Part shown: positions 45,805-57,973 of the stretch, piece by piece
How positions within the stretch are numbered: position 1 is the first letter of the stretch
How the letters are laid out: each line of letters begins with the position of its first letter
Notes under the pieces: model-generated
The model's database searches: none
Told to the model about the DNA's origin: nothing
What the model saw: only the letters and a program-made list of their open reading frames with translations
NCBI RefSeq assembly: GCF_009870125.1
Contig: NC_046683.1
Span: 20,779,001 to 20,843,000 of the forward strand
Source of the DNA: Drosophila pseudoobscura
Lineage: Eukaryota > Arthropoda > Insecta > Diptera > Drosophilidae
Reading direction: 5' to 3'
Length of the DNA stretch: 64,000 nt
Position numbers and translations under genes: made by a program

Positions 45805-48800
45805 ATGGAGGAGACGACCCGCAGCAGAAACTCCTCCACGAGTCAGAGTCAGGACGTTGAAGACCTCCAGCAAGACATTCCCTACTTTGGCGAGCCACCA
45901 GCGCCGACACCGCGAGCTGCTTCCGCGAGTGGAACCGCAAATAGCACTGATTTCGGAACTGAAAGCGGGTTTGACACCGACCTCCTTTCGCTGGGGAAAA
46001 CCGATTGCAACCTGGCCGAATACGATCCAAGCGCCATCGACTGGGATCCGGACACAGATGCCGGGGACGCGGAGCCTGAACTAGCTCCGGAACTGAAACT
46101 GCAACCGAAAACAGCCGGCAGAACAAATCAGGGAGGTGAAAGTGTCGGTGTCGGGGTCAGTGGCAGAGATGCTATAGATGATGTAGATGGCGATGATAGC
46201 AACGGACTGGACGACAGCTACCCGGACGAGAACGAGAGCTCTGTGCTGGGCTCCGACTACGGAGCGAGCGGCAGCGGGAGTGCTGCCAACAGCTACTACC
46301 AGTCGCCAACCCCTTCCAACTGCGAACTGATGCTGCGACCGCCATCAAGTTCAGTGTACCATTTCAACTACCGATCGCCGGCCAGTCCAGTGCCCGGGAT
46401 GGGAATGCCTGCTCCTCCTGGAGGATCGCCGGCGGGTTCGAGCTCAAGCGGGGGCGGCCGCCTGCATCCCTATGCACATTCCCCGGGCCTGTCGCAGGGT
46501 CCGCACGGAGCGGCCTCGCCTAGCTTCTATCCGAATATGTGGTATCCGAATTCGCCGTACAGTTCGGCCGGAGCGGGATCTGGAGTCGGAGTGGGAGTCG
46601 GAGTTGGAGTCGGAGCCGGTGTTACTCGCTATGGTGGCTACGGCCCGGCTGCAGGAGGAAGTCCCGGAACTGGAACGGGAACGGGACCAGGACCCGGCTT
46701 TGGAGCTCATACGGCTCACCGGCATCCGCTGCATCATCAGTATCCACATATGCCAGTGCCGCATCCGCATCCGCACCAGCACACGCATCACCATCCGCAG
46801 CTCCAGCACCAGCACCAGCACCCGCACCCGCACCAACATCCACACCCGCATCCACACGAAACCATGATGGAGATGTTCCAGCTTTCAAATAGGTGAGTCC
46901 CCCAATCCTCCCTTAGATCCGCCAACCCCCCCTTTTGCACTCTTCGATCATCCGACACTCTGTCTCTCTGATCCCCCACTGTGCAAATTGAGACGGACTC
47001 CACCCGTGGCCGAGCCGCAGGCACCAATTTGCTTCCCATTCATAAGTCCTACGCACTTCTTTCCACACCACCCGTTGAGTGTCTAGTCTGATTGGAGATT
47101 GCCCCTCTCAATTAGCCGCTGACGTCGTTGACATTTCTCCCTTAGGCTCCCTCCCACGTTTGAGGCACACTTGTGCCGGGTCCTGGCCCTCGAGAAACCT
47201 CTCTGCGGCTGATTAGTCCCATGGTGCAGATGCAGGAGGTCGTTATATTTTTATCAAATTTCTGTTTTGTTCCCTGATTTATTTTCGTACTCAAGACGAC
47301 CCGCGACCACATTCGGGTCCTCATCTTTCATCATTCTGACCAATTTGCGGCTAGAAAAGAGCTGCACACGCGTGCATGCCCCCAGTCCCTAGTCCCCTCC
47401 ACCCCACGGCAGCCCCCTCCACTGATTGACAGACCATAAACAGAATACGGAATTTGTTTCCTTATTTACTTTGCAATATTTATGTTTGTACTCGTATTTG
47501 CTTTTTCTGCTGCTGTACTCGTACGCGTAATGACTTTTCCCAAATCCCATGCGTTTCGATGGGTTCGCATAGCCGTCCCTGTCGCACTGCTGTATTTCCC
47601 ATGTCTCTGCTTCTGCATGGTTTCAAGGTCGCAGTGCAGCGCGGTGCAGCGCAACAGAGAGAGGGAGCGACAGGCAGTACAGTTATCGCTTACATTGTAG
47701 CAACAGGCAGCACACAGTGAGAGAGGCCGAACACTTGGCGTAGCTCTGCCTCGCTTTGCCATTCAGCGGAAAATGCAACAAGTTGTGTAAACACACGCTC
47801 ACACATTCTGATGGCGGACACATACTCGTGCACAATGACATGCACACGGAATGTTGCTGGCAATCAGCTGAAGACCTGGCACATCGAGCGGCCAAAACCC
47901 CACGTTAACTGACCACTTGTCCCGCCCTAGAACCACTAGAAGCGGCGCAACAAGTGCACCCGAGGTGTAGGGTGTAGTCAGTGGTGGGATACCAACGAAG
48001 GCGCTGCAGCAAGAACATCAAATGAAAAGAACAGATCATATAGTAATAGTCTTATTATTGACTACTTAATGAATTAGAGCAGCGATGGGTCCCAACTCCA
48101 AGGTATGCCTGACGCACAAGCTAAAAGTGCAGAAGAGACTGCCCGACTACACACCTGTGTGCGCCCCAGACTGGGACCGAGAATGGGGGCTCGAGTCGAG
48201 TCGAGCTGATTATTATACCCGATACTCAAAATGAGTATCGGGGTATATTAGATTTGTGGTAAAAGTGGATGTGTGTAACGTCCTGAAGGAATCGTGTCCG
48301 ACCCCATAAAGCATATATATTCTTGATCAGCATCAATAGCCGAGTCGATTGAGCCATGTCTGTCTGTCCGTCTGTCCGTCCGTCCGTCTGTCCGTCCCTA
48401 TCAGCGCATAGTGCTCAAAGACTATAAGAGCTAGAGCAACGACGTTTTATATCTGGACTTCTGTGATATGTCACTGCTACAAAAATATTTCAAAACATTG
48501 CCCCGCCCACTTCCGTCCCCACAAATGGCGAAAATCTGTGGCATCCACAAATTTAAAGATACGAGAAAACTGAAATCGCAGAATCGTTTAGGAAGACTAT
48601 ATGTTCTAGAGTGCAAAGTCTGAACCAGATCGTATAATTATTATATCCAGAATCAAGAAAACAATTTCATTTTTTCTCGCCCTGTCTCTCTCTAACACAC
48701 ACGTCATATAGCCGGCTTTGCTTAGAGTAAAACATTAGCGCCTAGATCTCAGAGACTATAAATGATAGAGCAACCAAATTTGGTATCCACGCTCCTAATA

Positions 48801-51800
48801 TATCGGACCGAGACGAGTTTGTTTCAAAATTTCGCCACACCCCCTTCCGCCCCCACAAAGGACGAGAATCTGTTGCATCCACAATATTGCAGATTCGAGA
48901 AAACTAAAAACGCAGAATCATAGAGAATGACCATGTCTATCCGGTTGCTGAATCTGGATCAGATCAAATCATTTTTATAGCTAAAAGGAACAAATCAATT
49001 TGCAGTGGCTACGCAGCGCCCGACGTCACGCTCAGACTGATTTTCCATCTCTCTGTCTCTGTCTCTCTTTTCCATCCTTTGTCGTGTCGTTTAATATTAG
49101 CGGCGTCTGCCGGAGGAGAGCCATACTGACAAAGTATCGGGTATAAATGTAGAGTTGCGGTCTCCGCAGCAAACACACAACGTTCCCCCTCGTTTTATTT
49201 ACTTTTGAAAACACAGAAAGTGGTGTCTCGTTTTTTGCAAAACGCAAGCTTCTTCTGTTTTGAAAACGAAACATTATATATAATTTATTTATATATACAT
49301 GTATTATATTTTTTTTATAACCCAAAACATTAAAGTGGGAAATATTTGGTCAGGACAACAACAATTTTCCGTAACTTATAGGACAATTTTTGCGCATAAC
49401 AGTACAAATGTGCGCGTAACAGTTCGGACTGTGCTCGTAGCATGCGCATAACAGAACATCTGGGAGAAAACAGCTTTTACGCTCCGCATATATTTCAAGA
49501 TGTAGGTGCAACAAATTCATTTTTTTACCATTAGCAATTTAATTTTCAATGTGCATGCTGCTGCTCCCAGTTCGTCAGACTTGTTAAATACACAGGTTTT
49601 GCATCTAAGATGCCTTGATCTTCTTAACTCGGGCACTTTCTGTCGTCGTTTTGCTTCAAAACAAGCAATTTAAAAAAAACCCCATTTCTATCACGCTGTA
49701 TATTTTTTAAGAAACCAGATCAGCTGTTTTTGTTGGCCAGAATCAATGAGAAAATTAAGCATATGGATGCCAAAATTTGTGAAAACGGGAGCACCTAAAA
49801 CCGAAAACGAAACGTTTTGGCTGAAAACGCAAGACTCAAAAGTAAGCGAAAACAGGAGCCTGCCTGATTATTTGATTAACTTTAATGTGAAAACATGTTA
49901 AAATACGACAAAGTTCACTTCTGCCAAATGTCTTGCTTTGCTTTTTCGGAGCTCCCTTGAAACATTTCAACACCCCCATTGCTTTAGCTTTAGCTTTGAT
50001 TCCATCCCAATTGGCAAATCGCACTTCATTCGAGTGCAAGCTTCCCTTGCTAGAGGACCGCAAAATATTTTTGTTGCATTTACTTGGTTGGTGCGCGTTC
50101 TGCCCATCGAGTCTTACAAATTATCTACCGATAACTTCTTGAAGACTTTGAGTGCCGCTCCTCATTATTTTAGCTCAAGTTCCCCCCTTTTGGGACGCTG
50201 CAGCTAAAATTCACCCCCAAAATAGCACGAAGTACTCTTACTTCAGTGGATTGCAATCGGTTCTCTTTGGCACCGATGCTCAGGATTATCAATTAGTACG
50301 AGTTATTGTGCTTGGAACGCGCTGCTCCTGGAGTACGCTACTCCTTCACTTTTATGTACTAAATACATATGTATGTAAGTGTTTAAGTGCCTTACATAAA
50401 TGATGCTTTCACAAGTATTATATTCGTATCATTTTAGGATCCAAACGCAAGCGTTTTGTAGTGTTAAGTCTCGCATTTGACTCGTGTGGGATATCATTTG
50501 TGAGAGTTTGGTTTGCTGGGTATATATATGCATACATATACCTATTCCTGACGAGAATATCTGCACATCAACAGAGGAGTCGATATTTTTACACACATTC
50601 ACCGTACACTGTATGTTCTTCCACACCAAACACAAAACTATATTTATATGCGGCACTCAAAGAGCATAGGGATGTATTCAATGCATGTAAATATATGTAA
50701 CAGACAGAACCATGATCGCTGTCCAAAGTCATGTCTGACTGTCCGTGCGTCTTGATGAGTTAGAGTTAGCGCAACAGGAATCCTGTGGTATCCCTCTGAA
50801 AGAAGTGCATTTGAATATTTTTTACGCCACCTCAAATTCGGAATAAAATACAAGAAAACATACATAAATCTAATATGTAGAGCACTGAGTAGAAAAGTGC
50901 CCATCGTGAGGACTACTCGTATTTTTGCATGGGTGTCAGATTATGGCGATTTTGTACGAGTATTTTCTAAAAGTTAGGCAGCCTTCCGAACCGAAATATG
51001 AACATAACTACCATGGGAAAACAGACTCATATTGGCGGATATTAAAGAGTCGGAATATCAAAAATACCTTTGGGTTATGATTTTGTTTACATTACTCGTG
51101 CACCTCGTTGCGCGCTCTGTGTGTGTGCACTCGTAGTTTGCGAACTTGTTTTGCAATTGCGTTCTAAAATAAATTACATCAGCGAGTGGGGTGAACGCAA
51201 CAATGTAGTAGCCATTGCTAATCGAACGCAATGCTCTCACATTTCCGTATAAATTACTCATCGGAGCGGTAGCGGGACGGTCGGACAGAGGGGAGGGAGA
51301 GAGAACTTTATGTAATCAAAAGTGGTAGCCAAGGAATAGCGTTCAAGACGATGGCGCCAATCGAATCGATCCGAAGCGAACAGAGCCGAAACGAACGTGA
51401 TCATTGCACTTACATCTCTTCCAGTCGCCCCTTCGCTCCACCACCCGGACGGAAGCCAGCTGTTGCTGATTATCGTTTGACGAACTGACGGAGTCGGGTA
51501 CCCCGTTGTCGTCTAGCCGGGTAGTGCATAGTACATGCCCTGAAATAGTGTCGGCTGGGTAACCCCCCACCAAATGCCAATTCATGAGGCGTGCATACAC
51601 CCTATATACGATGGACGGACAGAATACAGACGAGCCGGCAAAGCTTTCCAGTGCATTGCTTGGCACAATGTCGTTGTCGTGCCCGCTCTGAAGGGGAGAT
51701 ACATAGGCCGCCGGCTCGATTGGCTTGTTCAGTCTGGATGACGTCAAGTGTCACCTTTGTTGAGTATTTGGATTCTCTTATAGCTATATGGCCGACCCTA

Positions 51801-54800
51801 TAAAGTATATTCACAAATATATGTATGCTTGATGAGCATCAATAGCCCATCGTAGTCATGTTCGTCTATCCGTCCGTTCTTCTGTCAGTCTTGTTTAACG
51901 CTGAGCTAGTTCGTAGAGACTACTAGATCAACTGCAACCGGATTACAGACAGAATGGAGAAGCTGCCTCGCGAACTATCTCTCTCTCTCTCACACACACA
52001 CAGAGTAGCTTAGGTTTATTTACCCAACTCTCGTTACTTCTCTTTCTCGCTCTTCACCTCCAGCTCTATTTAATTGAGACCTGTAGAAGCTCTCTTCCCT
52101 TTCTACAATCTCAGTTTAGACTTGCGTATTTTGGCTCATACTTCCGGCCGGCTTAATTCTCATTATATTGTATCAGTCATTACCTACCCTAATGTGAAAT
52201 AGATTTCCTTTCTGTCCTGTTGCCCAACTTTACATAACAGTAACCGTTGCCGTTAATAACCTAATTTACACATGCAACCCTGTCCCTTTGTTTCCTTTAA
52301 AGCGGCCGGGAGGCACGCAACCGGGCCGAAAAGAACCGACGCGACAAACTAAATGGCTCAATCCAAGAGCTCTCCACGATGGTGCCCCATGTGGCTGAGT
52401 CGCCGAGACGCGTGGACAAGACGGCCGTGCTCCGTTTTGCTGCCCACGGACTTCGGCTGAAGCACGGTAAGTGGATCCCAACAAAGATCAATGATAGAGC
52501 CAGCGATGACGGTACTAATGGGGACTTCCAACAGCCTTCGGCAAGACATTGCAGCACCAGCGCCCACAGATCACAGACACCCTGATGGGCATGCTGGACA
52601 GCTTTTTCCTTACCGTAACCTGCCACGGCCACATCTTGCTGATCTCATCGAGCATCGAGCAGCACCTTGGCCATTGTCAGACGGACCTGTACGGCCAGAG
52701 CATCATGCAGATTACCCATCCTGAGGACCAGAACATGCTCAAACAGCAGTTGATCCCCACCGAGCTGGAGAATCTCTTCGATGTTCACGACGTAGACTCA
52801 GAAGCGGATGGAGAGCCGCGACTGCGCAGCAAGTCCGAGGAGGACTACATCGATCGAAAACTGCGCGAGGACAGGCGCAGCTTTCGCGTGCGGTATGTGT
52901 CACTGGGATTTCTGATCCAAAGGCTTCCTTAAACAGCAGCTTGAACTTCTCTTAATTTCTCTAGATTGGCTCGTGCAGGGCCCCGTTCGGAACCAACAGC
53001 CTATGAGGTGGTGAAGATCGATGGTTGTTTCCGCCGGAGTGACGATGCGCCTCGTGGCGTCCGCTCCAGCACCTTCAGCTCGAGCCTGCAGCTGATTCGG
53101 AGGACGCGAGGTCGCGATGATGTCATTCCTCTGCACACGATCAGCGGCAACGATATTGTATGCTTGACTATCTCTCCGGGAATCCACGATCACTGATACC
53201 GCTCTTACTCTTCTTTAGGTTCTGACTGGCTGTGCTAGGATCATCCGTCCGCCGAAGATCGCTAGCCGGCTGATCGATGCGAACTCGCTGGAGTATCGCA
53301 CTCGCCACCTGATTGATGGACGAATCATCGACTGCGATCAACGAATCGGCATTGTAGCGGGCTATATGACAGACGAGGTGCGCAACCTGAGTCCCTTCAC
53401 CTTCATGCACAATGACGACGTACGCTGGGTGATCGTGGCCCTAAGACAGAGTAAGAATCTCTCTCGTTGATCTCTCAAGTGATCTCTTTAGAAATTCCAT
53501 TTAATCGTAACCCATATAATCTGTTTCAGTGTACGACTGTAACAGCTCGTATGGTGAGTCCACGTATCGTCTGTTCACCCGGAATGGAAACATCATTTAC
53601 CTGCAGTCCAAGGGTTACCTGGAGATCGACAAGGAGACCAACAAGGTTCATTCGTTCGTATGCGTCAACACATTGCTGGACGATGAGGAAGGCAAGCGGC
53701 GCGTCCAAGAGATGAAGAAGAAATTTTCGGTGATAATCAACACGCAGATTCCCCAGTCAACCATTGATGTGCCCGCCTCTGAGCATCCTGCGCTGCTGGA
53801 GAAGGCCGTCATGCGACTCATCCAAAATCTGCAGAAGTCCAACGAGGACCCGTCTCAGCTGGATGGTGATGAGGATGATGAGGATGAGGAGGACGACGAC
53901 GACGACGATGACGAGGATGATGGCGGTCGCAGCATGTCCGAGTTCGGAGAATCCTATCAACATCACCATCATTCGCGTCCGCATCACAGCTCCTTCCTGG
54001 GCCACTCATCAGTTTTGTCGGAATCCCGCCATGGTCAAGGCAGTTCCAAGACCCCGCCTTTGGCTCTAGTTCCCCCCGAAGCTTCCTCCGTAAAGTCCTC
54101 AATTTCAAAGAGCATCAGCGTGGTCAATGTGACGGTAGCTAAGCATCTGCGGAGCATTCAAAGCTCGGCACTAAAGTCACCAAGCTCCCTACCTGAATGC
54201 ACCTGCCATGGAGGCGGCGACGCCCGCTCCCAATGCGACCTGTGCCAGGTACCACTGACACCCGACCCAAATCCAGTGGGACCTTCCCTAAAGAGGAGCA
54301 GCTCAGCCTTGGAGGAACCGAAGGATGTTAAGGTAGCAAAGCGCTGCTTTATGCCCAGCACAGGTGAGCTTCTATCCAGGTTACTCCTGGATGGATCCCT
54401 AAGTATATCTACTGACACCTGACACGTCTGTTCTTCCTTGCAGAGATCGAGCATGTGCTGAACACCTCCCTGGACCAGATTGGACGAAAGCTATCTCATC
54501 AGCTGAATGTAGCCAGGAATCTACGGGACCAGGGCAATCGATACGAGCTGCCTCATGCCAATCAGCGTTTCGATGAGATTATGGTAAGTGATCTCACACT
54601 CTACGGATCACCATTGATGACAGCCTGGTATATAATTCGAATTATTTTGAACCTGCAGCAGGAGCATCAGAAGCAAAGTGAACTGTTTGTGAACATCAAG
54701 AGCGAGTACGAGGTGCAGCTACAGAACAAGGCCAACAATGCCACTGCAACTAAGAATTCGGATTCCGAGCCACGTAGACCGGATCAGGATCTGGATCCAG

Positions 54801-54826
54801 GTCAGGATCAAGCCAGGCCGTCCTAA
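45805..54826 (+). CDS. gce: Juvenile-hormone receptor, bHLH-PAS transcription factor Gce
   Basis: Eight coding exons: 45805-46892, 52303-52466, 52535-52892, 52965-53157, 53219-53450, 53530-54363, 54444-54583 and 54659-54826. All have GT-AG borders and matching phases, and they give 1058 residues. Residues 1-362 are low complexity, with a Gly-Val run and a His-Pro-Gln tail. The bHLH spans about 363-418 (SGREARNRAEKNRRDKLNGS). PAS-A lies at about 419-600 (MLDSFFLTVTCHGHILLISS, YGQSIMQITHPED). PAS-B lies at about 602-725 (LIDGRIIDCDQRIGIVAGYM); this domain binds juvenile hormone in the Met/Gce family. An Asp/Glu run follows at about 791-809. Gce pairs with Taiman in the nucleus and overlaps in function with its paralogue Met. 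The bHLH sequence and RFAAHGLRLKH favour gce over Met. The start codon assumes exon 1 is initial; alternative first exons are possible. Confidence 0.93.
48214..49196 (+). mobile_element. DINE-1/mini-me/ISY-type Helitron, near-complete copy
   Basis: It begins with a hairpin (tatacccgatactc, then atgagtatcggggtata). It carries ttgatcagcatcaatagccg and a (GTCY)n core at 48360-48398. Two diverged internal segments follow, each starting with cagagactata/aaagactataag and aaattt(g)gtatcc. It ends gagccatactgacaaagtat, cgggtataaatgtag and caacgttccccctcg. Such non-autonomous Helitrons are abundant in obscura-group flies; in D. miranda the related ISX copies carry MSL-binding sites. It is inserted in the gce intron in sense orientation. 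Confidence 0.85.
50437..50521. repeat. Dispersed repeat end shared with 16862-16950
   Basis: It contains taagtctcgcatttgactcg, gggatatcatttgtgagag and gtttggtttgctgggta, and a gcgttttg motif. It is the only trace of this family outside the duplicated block in the window. Confidence 0.7.
51791..51940 (+). mobile_element. DINE-1/mini-me/ISY-type Helitron fragment
   Basis: It matches the ccgaccctataaagtatat, gcttgatgagcatcaatagc and gtccgt core segments of the copy at 48214. Both termini are missing. It lies in the gce intron. Confidence 0.7.
54584..54658 (+). other. Stop-free 75 nt intron of gce with NAGNAG acceptor
   Basis: Donor atg/gtaagt and acceptor ctgcag/cag. The length is 25 codons and no stop occurs in the reading frame, so retention would add 25 residues (VSDLTLYGSPLMTAWYIIRI and five more) before QQEHQK. 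The tandem cagcag acceptor could also add or drop one Gln. Confidence 0.7.
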
Positions 54827-55975
54827 ACAGACAGGATGGCAGAGGATAAAGACAAAGACAGACGAGAGAGAAGAATCGGCTCTCAACTGAAGAAGGGTTT
54901 CATCAATGATGTGATAACACTGTCTTGGCAGCAAGCTCAACAAAATGATGGAACACATAGTTTTATTCTAGTTTGAATCTAGTTGGATCCGATCTGCTGC
55001 TGCTTTTCAGAAAGCAGCAACCACTACTACTGAACCCATGAGTGAGCATGAGACAACGTACATACAATACTTTTTAAATGCCTGCCGGCCACACAAGCCC
55101 TCCTTCCCAGGCCACTCACACGCAGCCCCACACAGGCAGACAGGCATACATACATACTTGTTTGTTCGTTGTTTTAACCGTTATGTACCAGGTAGAGTTA
55201 GTCACATATGTATGCATACAGAACGCATAAATGTGTAGAGCTAGTGGTCGTTAACTTCAATTTAGAGTCGTCGCACTCCGAAGAGTGTTGGGAAGTGGAT
55301 GTGAAGGATAAACAATTATTAGTCTAAATCGGAATACAATTAAACTATACTATATACCTATGTACCATACATTATGCATGTTGCAGCATGTGCATAACCA
55401 AAACTAAACGTGATAAAAGACTGTTACCAACTACATACATACATATGTACATAGATACAAACATACTTGCATAATTATACAAAACTAAAATGTAAACAAA
55501 TTTCGGTTAAACTATACATGTATGTACTTCCACACACATGTGTGCGTATATGACGTAGTTAAACTAAATATACTACTGTACGAACATTTTTTATAGATGT
55601 TTAATGTTGCTAGACTATAAGAGAATCCGGAATCGGATTCCGATCCCGATTCCCCCTCCCCCCACAGAATCAATATGTAAGTTAGAGAATGATTTTGGCA
55701 AGAACAACCATTGAAAGTGACCCAAGTACAATTTACAAAAAGTACGTACATACATCCATATGTAAGTATATGTACATGTATGTGTACATACATCATTCAT
55801 GAATATGTATATTGTACGATGTAAACTAAGTACACAAAAAGAAGAAAAAAATCTATGGCGAAAAATATTTAGAGAACTATGTTAAATGTTTGTTATGCAT
55901 TTGTTTTTTTTTTATCTAAATTAATATTAAAATAATGTATTAGAGAATAAACTTGTGTACCTATATACAAAACAA
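54827..55975 (+). other. gce 3' UTR
   Basis: AT-rich with acatacatatgt repeats and no ORF. It ends after an AATAAA signal at 55946-55951. Length is about 1.1 kb if that signal is used. Confidence 0.6.
55946..55951 (+). terminator. Polyadenylation signal of gce
   Basis: AATAAA followed by actt/gtgt-rich sequence. It is the best signal between the gce stop and the kinase gene. Confidence 0.6.
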
Positions 55976-56457
55976 TGAAATTACATGCACTGCATTAAGG
56001 AGAATCAAAGTGGGAAAATCATTTGAATTTAAATTCAAACAGCAACGGTAAAAACTGCGCGCGTCTTTTTCAGAACAGGGCGGCAAAGCAATAGTGCTGC
56101 AAAATACTAGGCAGAATACCTACATACCGTATTTAACGGAAATGCGTTGGCAAAAACCTATGAAATTCTCTGCATGATATGGCTTTAAAGGACCAATTCA
56201 ATTCAGTAAATACCACCAAGATATGTCAGTAGGACAGCAAGGCAAGTATTTTTCTTCAAAGCAACTCTGCTTTAACAGTGTGGACAATTGCGGAAATTGT
56301 ATTTGTCTGTCGTTGTATTTGTGATAATCACGCCCAGTGTTGTATTTTGGGGTTCAAACTACATTTGCGCGTCGTCTCATAACTTAAATCGTTTTAAAAA
56401 CAATTTACATCTTTTTCCGTCGTAAAATTTGCCGCATTGCAGCATCCAAGCATCAAG
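55976..56457 (+). promoter_or_regulatory. Promoter and 5' UTR region of the PBK-like kinase
   Basis: About 480 bp between the gce poly(A) signal and the kinase start. I see no clear TATA box, Motif 1 or DRE. Transcription must start within this gap unless the two genes share RNA. Confidence 0.4.
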
Positions 56458-57824
56458 ATGGAATCGCCGCGAGGCAATCTGCGTAATGTGCATGTGGAGA
56501 ATATACAGAACTTGAGCACACCGATTCGCATACCGCCATCACCAATGCTGAAGACCCTGGGCTATGGCACCGGCGTAAACGTTTACCGCCTGGATCGCTC
56601 GCCCCGTCTTGGGCATCCCCGTTCCCCGTGGGCAATCAAGCGTATAACCCAGCGTACGCTGGACAAAAAGGATACTAGTTTCAACGACCGCATTATCCAT
56701 GAGGCGAATATCTTGCGGTGGGTAAAGCGGCATGGCGTAATTTTGTGTGTGTGTTTGTGTGTTGAGCCTGCATTTTCGTGTGTCAGCCGCTTCCATGTAC
56801 ATATATATGTACATACATATATTGCATGTATTTTTGGAATCTGTGACCACAGACAATCCGTCGCGAAGGATAACTGTGGATTAGATGCACAATGATCAAC
56901 GGCGAATATTCACCAATAACACCACTTTCATATTAAATTCCCTTCAATTACTTTTCTAGAAAACTAAGCCATCCTAACATTGTTGGTTTCCGCGGCGAGA
57001 TGCAGACGTCCGCTGGCGTGAACAGCCTGGCCTTGGAGATGTGCAATACCTCACTGGGCTCGATACTGGAAGAGCGCTTCGAAGAGGAGCTGGGACCGCT
57101 GGACGCTAATCACATCTTCAAAATGATAATGGACATTGCCAAGGCGCTGGACTATCTGCACACCGAAGCCAAGTTGCTCCACGGCGACCTCAAGTCTTTT
57201 AATGTGCTCGTGAAAGGCGAGTTTGAGATCTGCAAACTCTGCGACTTTGGAGTTTCTCTGCCTCTAGACGAAAAAAATGAGGTGAAAATAAGTGGGGAAT
57301 ATGGTCTTCGCTACGTGGGTAAGTCATATACAGTCGAAAAAAAAACTCTGATGCGAAAAAAGGCTATCTTAACAGGCACCACTCTGTGGTCCGCACCGGA
57401 GGTTATTGACCAAATGGATACAATTGACAGCAAGGCTGACATCTTCAGCTTTGGCCTTGTAATCTACGAAACATTGGCCCTCGTGCCGCCGCACACTCTC
57501 ATGCTGAATGATACCGTCGATGGCGACGAGGGCTGCGATGAAAGCGGTGTTGGCTGCCTTAAGGACGACTCCATCGTCGAGTTAAACAGCTTTCTAGAGC
57601 CGGCCGACGACAAGGAGAACGATCCTGTTCTGAATAGCCTGGAGTCGGCATATGGAACACGACCACCCCTACCCGAGGCCTTCGAGCTCAGCGACGACTA
57701 CAACACCATCGTCGAGCTATTCTACCTGTGCACGAATGATTTGGGCGAGGATCGCCCTTCGGCCCGCACCATCTTGAAGTGCCTCCCGAATAATGCGCCC
57801 AACATAGACAAGTCCAGCGATTAA
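56458..57824 (+). CDS. PBK/TOPK-like protein kinase
   Basis: Exons 56458-56717, 56960-57318 and 57376-57824 give 355 residues. The start is the ATG of MESPRGNLRNVH. Kinase motifs: glycine-rich LGYGTGVNVYRL, VAIK-type WAIKRI with Lys61, catalytic loop HGDLKSFN (His161-Gly-Asp163, where most kinases have HRD), DFG as LCDFGVSLPL with Asp182, and SAPEV (213-215). HGD and GVSLPLDE are hallmarks of the PBK/TOPK (MAPKK-like) family, active in mitosis and proliferating cells. The D. melanogaster counterpart is probably CG8173, from memory. The alternative first donor (ttgcggtgg/gtaaag) would break the frame match. A poly(A) signal AATAAA lies at 57974-57979. Confidence 0.9.
57319..57375 (+). other. 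Stop-free 57 nt intron in the kinase activation segment
   Basis: Donor gtg g/gtaagt and acceptor aacag/gcacc. At 57 nt it is 19 codons without a stop, so an unspliced mRNA stays open across it. Retention would insert 19 residues (about VGKSYTVEKKTLMRKKAILT) at residue 207, between DFG and APE. Very short introns are common in Drosophila; the kinase fold argues that splicing is the norm. Confidence 0.75.
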
Positions 57825-57973
57825 ACATGCTGCTCCTCCCAAGCCTCATCCGCATCTAACTTTCAACCTTCTGGCATTTAATGTTACCCATGGTACATGG
57901 GATTAAATTGCATTTATCTAGAATCTAGATGTACCTCCTTGGAATTTACGTGTATTTGATTCCTTCACTAAAA

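Larger units (their letters stand above)
46893..52302 (+). other. First coding intron of gce (5.4 kb)
   Basis: Donor ag/gtgagt and acceptor tttaaag/cgg. It holds a full DINE-1-like Helitron (48214-49196), a fragment near 51791-51940, a repeat end shared with the duplicated block (50437-50521), and three copies of gcg(c/t)ataacag-like words at 49390-49455. No exon is evident. Confidence 0.7.

Noticed and set aside
46444..46857. ORFs of 90-137 codons on both strands inside gce exon 1
   Set aside because: They are shadows of the repetitive Gly-Val and His-Pro-Gln coding sequence; only the frame ending in FQLSNR joins in phase to the bHLH exon.
53866..53926. Acidic run in gce exon 6, considered as an expanded-repeat artefact
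   Set aside because: It is in frame, uses mixed Asp and Glu codons and lies in the disordered region after PAS-B, so it is accepted as normal coding sequence.
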